Assembly: GCA_963513935.1 (NCBI GenBank)
Contig: OY740769.1
Coordinates: 36,173,120-36,237,119 of the forward strand
DNA: 64,000 bases
Direction: 5' to 3'
Origin: Aphrophora alni
Taxonomy: Eukaryota > Arthropoda > Insecta > Hemiptera > Aphrophoridae
The notes under the pieces were generated by a model. The model had not been told where the DNA came from and ran no database searches. It worked only from the letters and a program-made list of their open reading frames with translations. The position numbers were made by a program, and so were the translations under genes. How positions within the stretch are numbered: position 1 is the stretch's first letter; each line of letters starts with the position of its first letter. Of this stretch, positions 53,401-61,379 are shown piece by piece.

Positions 53401-54091
53401 AGTCTAAATTTCAGTTGAGTGTATATATAAACTGACAGCACACTGTAGGTAATTTATAGTTAATTTGCTGAACTGTTAATTAGGACACTATTATGCATCT
53501 AACCTTATCTTGTAAGCTATACATGTGCAATACGTCGAAGTTAATCTATGCTGTCCATTACATGTCACATAGCTTTACAAGACAAGTGATACATTTTGTG
53601 AAGATTACTGTTAAGGGATTTGAAATCTGATCACAAATTTGTGAAGATTACTGTTAAGGGATTTGCAATTTGATCACTGAACTATCACTTTGACATTTCA
53701 CTAGTACGTCATTGTTCCCTTCTTCCAGTAACTATTATACAGCGATTAAAATTATCTATTGTGGTGAGAAATCTCTGTTGTAATAAAGCCTTGATTAATG
53801 CTACTTTAAATATTTATCACAGTTCCATTTTGTGAAAATTGTACAGAGTATGTAAATCATTACCTTCAATTTGTTCGCCCATGGAGACATTATCTCTTTA
53901 TTCAAACTTATATTATTCTAAATTGACCTATTATTGACCGTATTGTGTATTGTGTATTATGACATACTTACAGAATATTTCTTTGTATAAGTAAAAGTAA
54001 TTTATATTGGTCAAAACAGCAAATGAAGCACGATGTCAGGTGCCATAACTTAACGTATTCCATGGAACGAAATATCTAATCTTTATCTAAA
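47461..54091. other. A+T-rich DNA without recognisable genes
   Basis: Read on both strands. A plus-strand frame of 93 codons at 48085-48366 and a minus-strand one of 109 codons at 49802-50131 have background composition and no recognisable motifs. A patch of balanced composition near 51340-51560 has no lasting open frame. A 43-bp tandem doublet sits at 53596-53680. Confidence 0.65.
53596..53680. repeat. 43-bp tandem doublet
   Basis: The unit GTGAAGATTACTGTTAAGGG plus ATTTG(A/C)AAT(C/T)TGATCAC occurs at 53598 and again at 53641 with two or three differences. Recent local duplication. Confidence 0.9.
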
Positions 54092-54240
54092 TAGCCCAGT
54101 CAATAAAGGGAAAAAATAGTCCTTTGTCGGAAATAATTAGTGAAAAGCTGAAATTTTGCCTGATGTTACATTAGTATAAGAGAAGTATGTACACAAAAGT
54201 CCCCGACCCTCCCCCTCTTGCTTTCCCCCCCCCCCTTTAA
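54092..54240 (+). repeat. Left TIR of the 3.54-kb transposon
   Basis: Imperfect inverted copy of 57492-57635. Perfect blocks: the first 18 bp, then GTCGGAA(A/C)TAATTAGTGA continuing AAAGCTGA with one mismatch, then AAAAGTCCCCG and CCCTCCCCCTCTTGCTT. The middle has diverged and differs in length. The inner 36 bp (54201-54235) are almost pure C with four separate C runs, the longest 11. Confidence 0.93.
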
Positions 54241-54562
54241 ACGGAATATTGCTTGCCTCTACTAAAACGTTCAAAACACGATTAGTATATTAGATATAAA
54301 CTTAATTTTGGTTTTATTTTCTTCCTATTAATAATGCCTACAAATAATGTCCATTGACATGTATAGCTTAAGTTAGTTTAAGCGACGCTATTGACATAAA
54401 TTGTCGAAAACCCGAAGATTTTCATTTATATTCTATTATTTATTACGCATGGTTAAAATACTTGTAGCAATAGAAAGAAATAGCACAAATAAAAAAGTTA
54501 GCTTGTTTTCTTAGCTTTAAGTTCACATATGACTTGTTAGGGTTGTAGTGAAAGCGTTGTAA

Positions 54563-54610
54563 CCAGATATTATTGTAAGAGGATAAGCCCGACTTTTAAG
54601 TGCAATCGAT
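54563..54610 (+). pseudogene. Decayed or unspliced N-terminal extension of the transposase-like gene
   Basis: In frame with the main gene, the bases before 54611 read ARLLSAIDL from 54587. Before a TAA at 54584-54586 they read PDIIVRG. The joined sense (a VRG...RL..AIDLVAAEARYH pattern) looks like genuine coding text running into the conserved AEARYH block, so the TAA probably interrupts the original protein. A further TAA lies at 54560-54562, and beyond it I cannot follow a frame. Alternatives are a splice acceptor at TTTTAAG (54594-54600) with an upstream exon, or read-through. No upstream exon was found within the element. Confidence 0.4.
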
Positions 54611-56524
54611 TTGGTAGCAGCAGAAGCACGCTATCACAAACATTGCTACACAGAATTTACGAAATCTAAACCGATCGAAACACAAAAAGGTAGACCGAAA
54701 ACCAAATTAGCTTCTACTTTTACTAAAGTATGTAACTATATAGAAAACAACGATGAGTGCCAATATACTATAAAAGAAGTTCAGGATATTTTCAAAACTT
54801 TATCCGACGGTGATGAGGTTTATTCTGACAAACACTTAAGAAATCTTCTCCAAGAACATTTTAAAGAAAGACTAACATTAACAAATGTTTCCGGAAAAAA
54901 AATTGTTTTGTGTCTGACTGACAATGTGCATAAAATTGTGGACCAATGGTATAAAAATAGGGTTGTTGATCTAGAGGAAGAGAGAAAGAGGATTGTTTTA
55001 GCTGCGGCGTCGATAATAAGAGAAGACATACAAAGGAAAAACTATGATTTCAATTCATATCCAGATTTGGAAACAATTAAATCCGGTGGAAAAAATCTCA
55101 TTCCCGAGACTCTTGAAATGTTTATGTCACAGGTTACTAAAAAGAAAAACTTAACTGAATCACAGAAAGTTGACAAGAAATGCCTTGTTATAAGTCATGC
55201 AATAGTATCTGCTGTAAGACCTAGGTCATTTCTTTCACCTATACAGACAAACCTTGCTTTAACTTTACATCGACTATACGGTTCTAAACACCTAATAAAC
55301 ATGTTGTCTTCGATGGGGGTGTGCGCGTCTTACAATGAAGCCACAACCTACATAATGTCACTAATCAGCGCTGGCTCCCCTATTATCGAATCTGATGGAT
55401 TTCTTCAACATGTTTTTGACAATGCTGACGTAAATGTCCGAACCTTAGATGGGCTAGGCACTTTTCATGCTATGGGAGGGATTCAGTGCATCGCACCAGG
55501 TTCTTGTGTCCAAACTCAAACCACCGTGAAAAGGATTTCAACTGGATCTTTTCATAACACTGAAAGTATTCGGGAGTACGCATATCCAATGAAAAGAAGA
55601 AATGCTGGCCTGTCTAACATGATCATCGAAGACTTAAATCAACTTCAAGAAGTAAGAGGTCTGTCATGTTTGCCTTCAGAATATTTGCATCCCCTCAACT
55701 TTGTATGGCTTTCTGATATACAATCACAACCTGGGTGGAGTGGATTTATGACCAACCTAATGACAAATTCAGCAGAATGCCAAACAACATACATTATGGC
55801 AGTACCGTTTATTAATTTGGATCCTAGCAATATTTCAACCATCTACACAGCATTGCATTTTGCAGCTGACCAAAGCAAAAAACAAGATCAAACCTGTATT
55901 GTTACTTTCGATCAGCCTCTATTCTTGAAGGCTATGGATATAGTAACTGCCTCTGATAAAGACAGTAATATTTCAAAGGTTGTTGTCCGTTTGGGAGGAT
56001 TTCATTTATTGATGTCTTATATGGGAGCCATTGGAAAAATTATGGAAGGAAGTGGTCTTGAAGACCTCTGGGGCACAGTATACGGAAAAGCTACGATAAC
56101 TCATATGATGAATGGGCACGCGTATGCCAGATGTCTTCGAGCATTTACACTTACAGCGGCAGCTCTGGTGAATACTGCTAGAGAGCAGTTTCCTGATTTG
56201 TTCAGGGTTTATTTACAAGTGCAGACATGGCTTGGAAACAGATTGGATGCTACAGATTGGGGCTGGAAGATGGAAATGGTAAAAGAAAATGGTGGTTACA
56301 GGAAAACTTTAACACCAATACAAAGTACCAAACCCTTTGCACCGGATGACCTTTTGCACCTCGTGTCTTGCAGCTGTAAGACATCTTGTCTCAAATATTG
56401 TGGGTGTCGGAAAGTAGGACTTAATTGTTCCGCCATGTGTGAGCACTGTAGTGGACTTTCTTGTGACAACAGTCCTAATGTTGACGAAATAACTCATGAT
56501 CATGACGAGAATGGATTTGAATAA
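54611..56524 (+). CDS. Transposase-like protein with C-terminal CXC-like zinc domain
   Basis: Likely catalyses movement of the surrounding element. The uninterrupted frame is about 637 codons. Its first codon here is TTG, and the frame is open back to 54587, so the true start lies upstream. Numbered from that TTG: an N-terminal AEARYHKHCYTEF block (residues 4-16); a helical region to about 250; then putative DDE-core blocks, FDNADVNVRTLDG (269-281), VTFDQPLF (431-438) and RLGGFHLLMSYMGAIG (460-475) with MEGSGLEDLW (478-487). D270 or D273, D434, and E479 or E484 are catalytic candidates. The last 50 residues have nine cysteines (587, 589, 593, 597, 599, 606, 610, 613, 618) spaced like a tesmin/TSO1 CXC motif. 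I know this block pattern from multicopy invertebrate and fish proteins. The transposase role is inferred from the TIRs. The family name (Academ-like) is uncertain. The intact frame suggests recent activity, apart from the broken N-terminus. Confidence 0.85.
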   Translation: MVAAEARYHKHCYTEFTKSKPIETQKGRPKTKLASTFTKVCNYIENNDECQYTIKEVQDIFKTLSDGDEVYSDKHLRNLLQEHFKERLTLTNVSGKKIVLCLTDNVHKIVDQWYKNRVVDLEEERKRIVLAAASIIREDIQRKNYDFNSYPDLETIKSGGKNLIPETLEMFMSQVTKKKNLTESQKVDKKCLVISHAIVSAVRPRSFLSPIQTNLALTLHRLYGSKHLINMLSSMGVCASYNEATTYIMSLISAGSPIIESDGFLQHVFDNADVNVRTLDGLGTFHAMGGIQCIAPGSCVQTQTTVKRISTGSFHNTESIREYAYPMKRRNAGLSNMIIEDLNQLQEVRGLSCLPSEYLHPLNFVWLSDIQSQPGWSGFMTNLMTNSAECQTTYIMAVPFINLDPSNISTIYTALHFAADQSKKQDQTCIVTFDQPLFLKAMDIVTASDKDSNISKVVVRLGGFHLLMSYMGAIGKIMEGSGLEDLWGTVYGKATITHMMNGHAYARCLRAFTLTAAALVNTAREQFPDLFRVYLQVQTWLGNRLDATDWGWKMEMVKENGGYRKTLTPIQSTKPFAPDDLLHLVSCSCKTSCLKYCGCRKVGLNCSAMCEHCSGLSCDNSPNVDEITHDHDENGFE

Positions 56525-57491
56525 AACAGTATTAAGAATGTTTCTACTGTCTTCACGTAAAAAAGTGAAACACTATAATTTTGTGTGTCTGTATTGTATA
56601 TAGTGTAAATAGTAATTTGAGTGGTGGGTGGGTGGTCCGTGATGGTGTTTGACAGTAAACAAAACATGTTCTGCTGCTTGACACCTGCCGGTTTTAGCCA
56701 GTCCGGGACACGGCGGGTCCATAGGTGGTGGATAATGGAACGGCCCTAATAAATAAGGGTTAGGAATAATCCCCCGAACCAAAACTGGCTCTCTTTATGA
56801 ACATTAAAAATGTTATTACTGTCATTATAACACAAAGAAATCATATAGTGTGGTTATTATTTAAATAACTAAATACAGAAAAATAAATAAAAAAATTATA
56901 AGGTAATTTAATAAAAGAACAACAAAAATACGTCCAACAACACTTAAAAGAATGAATTGATTTTTTCATTCTTTTAAGTGTTGTTGGACGTATTTTTGTT
57001 GTTCTTTGATTATTACAACACGTAATATGCTTATTAAAAAGTTATGTTATATAAAATTCAAACAACAGGTCTTTGTTGCAACTTGAGACCGCTGATGTGC
57101 TATATACCTGCTGATCCGGACCGCGAACACTCTTGCGCCCCGCGCCGCCTCCCTTTGTCCGGCTGATTATGTCAACTGGCTGCGCTTAACATTTATAAAA
57201 CTTATATCATTTTAAAGATTGATAAATACGCCAACAGTTTTATTTGAAAAACTTTTCCATAACTTGTCTCATATAAATAAAAAATAGCTAAACACATCAT
57301 TGTGGGAATATAAAAGTAAATAAATTTAATTTAAATTAAAAAATACATGAAAAATAATTAATTTATCGATTACACACTATGAACATTTTTTTTAGAGAAT
57401 ACTTTAAGGATTACAATATTGAAATAAAAATGATTCTATCGCTGTTTATCTCGTAGATATTGATAAAATAATAAAGTCTTACAAAAAGGAA
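56525..57491. other. Non-coding 3' part of the transposon, with G+C-rich patches
   Basis: Two patches stand out from the A+T-rich background: 56615-56790 and 57105-57180 (CCGCGAACACTCTTGCGCCC and neighbours, with several CG dinucleotides). On the minus strand 56573-56782 is open for 69 codons and is proline-rich (GPFHYPPPMDPPCPGLAKTG) but lacks an ATG. I take it as transposon non-coding sequence, with a small antisense gene as a weak alternative. A perfect hairpin at 56914-57007 lies between the patches. Confidence 0.5.
56914..57007. repeat. Perfect hairpin, 43-bp arms, 8-nt loop
   Basis: The arm 56914-56956 (AAAGAACAACAAAAATACGT onward) is the exact reverse complement of 56965-57007. The loop is TTGATTTT. 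It lies 390 bp after the stop codon of the transposase-like gene. A 43-bp perfect arm pair is not expected by chance. A recent local inverted duplication, a nested hairpin mini-element, or a functional RNA/DNA hairpin are the options. Confidence 0.97.
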
Positions 57492-57635
57492 CTTAAAGGG
57501 GGGGTAGGGGGGTAAGCAAGAGGGGGAGGGGCGGGGACTTTTCAGAAAATATACCTTATATAATCAACTAACATCTATGAAAAAATCAGCTTTTCACTAA
57601 TTAGTTCCGACACAAAACCTTTATTGACTGGGCTA
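57492..57635 (-). repeat. Right TIR of the 3.54-kb transposon
   Basis: Complement of the left TIR. Its inner part on the plus strand is five G runs (7, 6, 5, 4 and 4 G at 57498-57536) separated by TA, TAAGCAAGA, A and C. The outer end reads TTGACTGGGCTA, followed by AAA. Confidence 0.93.
57498..57536 (+). promoter_or_regulatory. G-quadruplex-capable tract in the right TIR
   Basis: Five runs of at least four G within 39 bp, with loops of 2, 9, 1 and 1 nt, satisfy the usual quadruplex pattern. The left TIR has the same on the minus strand (54201-54235). Being in mirror position at both ends, it may act in end recognition or in controlling expression, which is inference. Confidence 0.7.
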
Positions 57636-57998
57636 AAATAACCTGTGGCATCTGCAACCCCATTACGATAGACAGTAAATAAATGATATTCAATAATAGC
57701 CAGATGCTGCAGCTTAGCTTTGTGTTACAAAACATAATATACTTGTTCCATAATATCAAAACCTTTGTTATATATTTTGTTTCTTACACCAAATTTTAAC
57801 TAGCTATGATGCTATTAATTGTGCATTCCAGTTTAGTCTTAAATCAATATATTATATTTATCAATTAGTACCGGTGATATATATATTTACCGGGTGTACA
57901 AAATGTACCTCACGGGATTAATATTTTTGATTTAAATGACACTGGAAAGCTAAAACCCTGCACTATTAATCTAAAGAACTATTCTTGCAAACCATGAC
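57636..57998. other. Spacer between two transposons
   Basis: A+T-rich, no gene. The text CCGGGTGTACAAAATGTACC near 57890-57911, preceded by a TATATATA stretch, resembles a transposon terminus and might be the original outer left end of the mariner-type relic that follows, but no matching right end was found. Confidence 0.4.
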
Positions 57999-58964
57999 AG
58001 TGACAGCGTAGGGCCAGAGAGGGACGTCCTATAAGGAGTACAAAGAAAATCTTAAATGAGTTGGCTTAAAAAGCATTGGCCGAGTTGTACATCATTTTAA
58101 AGGGATTTACTGGCAGAGTAATACCGCAAAACGAACTACAAAAGGTTGATCCAGTATAAGATGGCAGATATTCAAAAGTTTTACTAAAAAAAGGAGATGT
58201 TTACTTACCAAATGTTTTCAGAGTAAATGTTCGAATTGTTCTCCTCCGGTTATTTGACAGTTGCAAAAACACGCAAAAACTATTTACAGAATTTTGCAGG
58301 GCAACTAGAGGAACCATTGAAGAATTCTTTGTCTTAGTTCAACTAAGTTATGAGGTTTTATTGAAGACCTTGTCCTTAAGGTTACCCCAAGCAAAAAGTC
58401 TAATGGAGACAGATCTGGTGAATGCGCTGGCCACTTTACTGTCCCCCGCCTACCGATCCACCGTTGATGAAAAACAGCGTTTAAATATTCTCTTATTTAT
58501 ATGCCATAGTCTGTCTTTCCTGTTGAAACCAGATATTCCGAAGATTTTCTCCAAACATATGTTGAAGTAATGGCGACCTAAAGATAAGATATTTCTATTT
58601 TAACTATCGCGGTTTCTCTTCATCAAAAATTACGACCAAATTGTTAACCCTTGTTGATAACTAACTCATAATGTACATTTGTAATATGACAGGCATAATG
58701 CAGTATCTGTAGCAGCATTATTGTTTTGATTTATAAGTGCTCTATGATTGTGGCTTCTAATAAAATAAATTTCTGTCTACAACCAAGTAAAACCTTTGAA
58801 CATCTGCCATTTTGTACTGCTTAAACTTTTTGAAGTGCGGTTTGCGGCATTAAACTCTATAAGAAAAGACTTTTAAAAGGACGTACAACTTGGCCTATTC
58901 TTTCATTTAAGATTTTCTTTGTATTCCTGATGGGACGTCCTCTCCCTGGTCCTACGCTGTCACT
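57999..58964 (-). mobile_element. Internally deleted mariner/Tc1-superfamily relic with long TIRs
   Basis: Left 57999-58185 and right 58785-58964 are inverted copies of each other over about 180 bp. They begin AGTGACAGCGTAGG, run through GGACGTCC and TACAAAGAAAATCTTAAATG, and reach ATGGCAGAT(A/G)TTCAAA. About 600 bp remain between them, holding the C-terminal half of a decayed transposase on the minus strand. No TA duplication is visible at these ends, so either the flanks have decayed or the true ends lie farther out. It lies 363 bp from the 3.54-kb transposon. Confidence 0.85.
58218..58600 (-). pseudogene. Mariner-superfamily transposase, C-terminal half, frameshifted
   Basis: Reading the minus strand, recognisable pieces fall in several frames: NIWFQQE (58517-58531 holds WFQQE, where the family has WFQQD, a catalytic acid), RWIGRRGTVKWPAHSPDLSP followed by LDFLLG (to about 58386), then one frame over NLKDKVF, and finally GGEQFEHLL with its stop at 58218-58220. 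SPD in SPDLSPLDF is the third catalytic acid position of the mariner-type DDD core. At least two in-frame stops and two frameshifts are present. The N-terminal DNA-binding region and first catalytic acid are missing or unrecognisable. Dead gene. Confidence 0.85.
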
Positions 58965-61340
58965 TCGGTGCTTTATTATGAAATTATTGGTTCTATTAAA
59001 TATGATTGTGTATTCTGTACATCAAATTTATATATTTATTTAGGACATTTTTCTTGATATTTGAAAGTTCCATATGGTCTAATTGTATAGTATAATGTAA
59101 AATAACTTATTAAATTCTTACATATTCTATTGAAATTTCTACAAATAACTTGAGCAGTAATTTTAATTGAACTCTATAATAATAAATGACTTTATATGAG
59201 ACAGAAAAGTACAATTATAGCACTCTCTGCACATATTTGTATTAAAGCAAATAGCACAGCTTAATTTAAGAATATAGTAGTAATGAGAAAGAACCAAGAT
59301 GCATTGATAGATAGATGCGATAGTTTCGCCCAACAGCAATATTTTGTTTTTGCTTTTAAAATTATGATGTTTGATCATCTTAAATATAAATCAAGAATTT
59401 AACATAAATCCAAGTCAACGGAAACATATCCGGTAAAAAAGTCAGAGATACAAGTTATGATATCATCAATGTAATGTTTGTTAATATCACAATACAGGGA
59501 GTAATCAATAGAATAAGATATAACCAAAAAGTTAGCTTAGGTTGAATGGCCATTTCCCATAAGTACAAAGATTTTTCTGCATTTAAGGAAATGGTTTTTA
59601 AAAGCAAGAAATGTTTTAAACATTGAAGGTATAGTGTAGTCAATTGAAATTTGGAACTCCGCTAAATAGCTGGAATTCAAGTGTGGAAGGCACCTATAGT
59701 ATACAACTTTGGGAAATTCTTATTTTATTATCTCGTAAAGTACGGTGAACTTCAGAAACAAACAAACAGTATAACAATCCTTAATTTTTGAATAACATCA
59801 GGTATTTTAAACCTCAAATTAATCAGTTGTTATATTTCAAATTTTACAAATTTGATTGAATTATTACTCTTATATTGCGTAACAATAGCAATATAATAAT
59901 AATATTTAATGCGTCACAATCAATATAGCATACTTCAAGAAAGTTCACTATTCAATAATATTGTGTTTTGTTTACAATTTTATTTACAATGATCCCTGAA
60001 TAGGGATATTGAATGATTAAAAAATAATAATAACATGTTTGTGTGTGAAATGGTTTCAATTGTTAAATTTCCAATATTTTGATTTTATTGTGATGCTAAT
60101 TACTTGTTTTTATTTTTAGAAAGGAGCATAAAGAGTGATATATAAGTGATCTGATACTTTTTGTGATAAAATATTATGACAATTAAAGAACTTTGTATTG
60201 GAAAGGTGGAAAAGAAGAAATATTTTACTGATTTATGTAGGAAAGTAACGTATACAGTGGGTAATTTTACGTATAGGGATGTAACGTATCATCTTATTGG
60301 ATTTGGTGAGATGAGTTGATGAATAAAATATACACCTATTTTTATACAACAACGAATCTATGGATATTAAACTTTACTCACACTTCAATATCTCTATTAA
60401 TGTACACATTAATATTTCATTTCAAAATGACTTTTGATATTTCATCAGTTGTTTCTCTCCTGGGAAATTACATTAAAGCTTTTTGCGTTGTATGACGCAG
60501 CGTACTAGTGTAATAAATAAACAATACATCCGTCGATTCTAAAACAAATATCTTTTCCGTTCATTTAGAAATGTAGAACATTATTTTGTCTATGCTAAAT
60601 ATGTGTTTGGTTTAATCCTGTTTTCAAAATTTTTTATTTTTTAAAAAATAATAAAATATTATTACTATAACTGTAAAACACAGTTTAAGTCTGTACTATA
60701 CAATACTAATAAATTTTATTTACTTGATTGAAATTACGTGTATATTGTACTGTAACCACAAATGCTGTACATGACAACGAAGTATATATCTTTTGAAACT
60801 CTTTCATTGACGATATATAAATGTTGTAAGAGGTTTAACGGCTAATACGTTTTGTTCCGTTCTTTAGAGGCTACACTTGAACGATTTCATCACAATCGTT
60901 ACGGATATTAATTAAAATTAATTTTGAGTTTTCTTCATAGGGCAGGTAGGCCTACATACAATTTGTGAGTTATTTAAGTAATTAATATAAAATCTCTATA
61001 AATGGGCAAAACAATATTTTTACACACCATTAACAAAGACATTCACGTATTTTGACTGCAGTGCAATTACATTTCCGTTGGCAACTTCATTTAAATCACG
61101 GTTTGGAAATTCGTTTATTTCAATGGAAAACCCAACTCCAACCTTTGTTACAACATGTTTTTGCGTGAATGTAAAAGGTTGGTTTTAAAGTTATTTGATA
61201 TTAATGGAATTGTTATATTAATTATATGGTTTATTCGTAAATTTGCCTTCATTTGTGTATGGAAAATTAATACACAACGTTTAGTGAATATACATAAATT
61301 TTCGAGACCAAGTTGAAATTTTATTCCAAAAAAGAAAATC
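58965..61340. other. A+T-rich DNA without recognisable genes
   Basis: No transposon termini or exons could be supported. Short minus-strand frames at 59163-59378 and 59455-59643 match background composition. Composition becomes a little less A+T-rich toward 61.0-61.5 kb, just before the possible exon. Confidence 0.6.
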
Positions 61341-61379
61341 ATGGCGAGATCGAAGTCTAAACTCTTGAACAAGGGAAGG
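61341..61379 (+). CDS. Possible first coding exon of an unknown gene
   Basis: An ATG in good context (A at -3, G at +4) opens the 13-codon peptide MARSKSKLLNKGR. It runs directly into a consensus splice donor GTGAGT at 61380-61385, in phase 0. The basic, Ser/Lys-rich N-terminus resembles those of small nuclear or ribosomal proteins but is too short to identify. The surrounding 120 bp are less A+T-rich than the background. No TATA box is seen upstream, and I could not find a convincing second exon before the window ends, so the gene may continue beyond 64 kb through a long intron. It could also be chance. Confidence 0.3.

Larger units (their letters stand above)
54092..57635 (+). mobile_element. 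3.54-kb DNA transposon with ~145-bp TIRs (possibly Academ-like)
   Basis: Both ends read TAGCCCAGTCAATAAAGG inward (54092-54109 and the complement at 57618-57635). The inverted match continues through TAATTAGTGAAAAGCTGA and ends in AAAAGTCCCCG plus a C-rich tract (left to about 54240, right to about 57492). The candidate target duplication is AAA (54089-54091 and 57636-57638), but neighbouring A/T makes a shift of one or two bases possible. The single gene inside is intronless and oriented plus. Academ-type elements are reported with short target duplications and a cysteine-rich C-terminus on the transposase, which is why I suggest that group. The assignment is a hypothesis. Confidence 0.85.

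Noticed and set aside
53400..53460. TATATATAA followed by CACAC/CAGT-like text as a promoter
   Set aside because: No initiator at the right distance, and such TATA words are common by chance in this composition. Unlike the pair at 34.0/47.3 kb, it is not duplicated.
54820..56503. Three minus-strand frames of 64-69 codons opposite the transposase-like gene
   Set aside because: Shadows of the long plus-strand gene in another frame.
56573..56782. Proline-rich minus-strand frame as an antisense gene of the transposon
   Set aside because: No ATG, a short length and a G+C-rich patch that would stay open by chance. Kept only as a finding about composition.
58361..58570. 69-codon plus-strand frame
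   Set aside because: It is the antisense of the mariner transposase remnant, whose motifs are clear on the minus strand.
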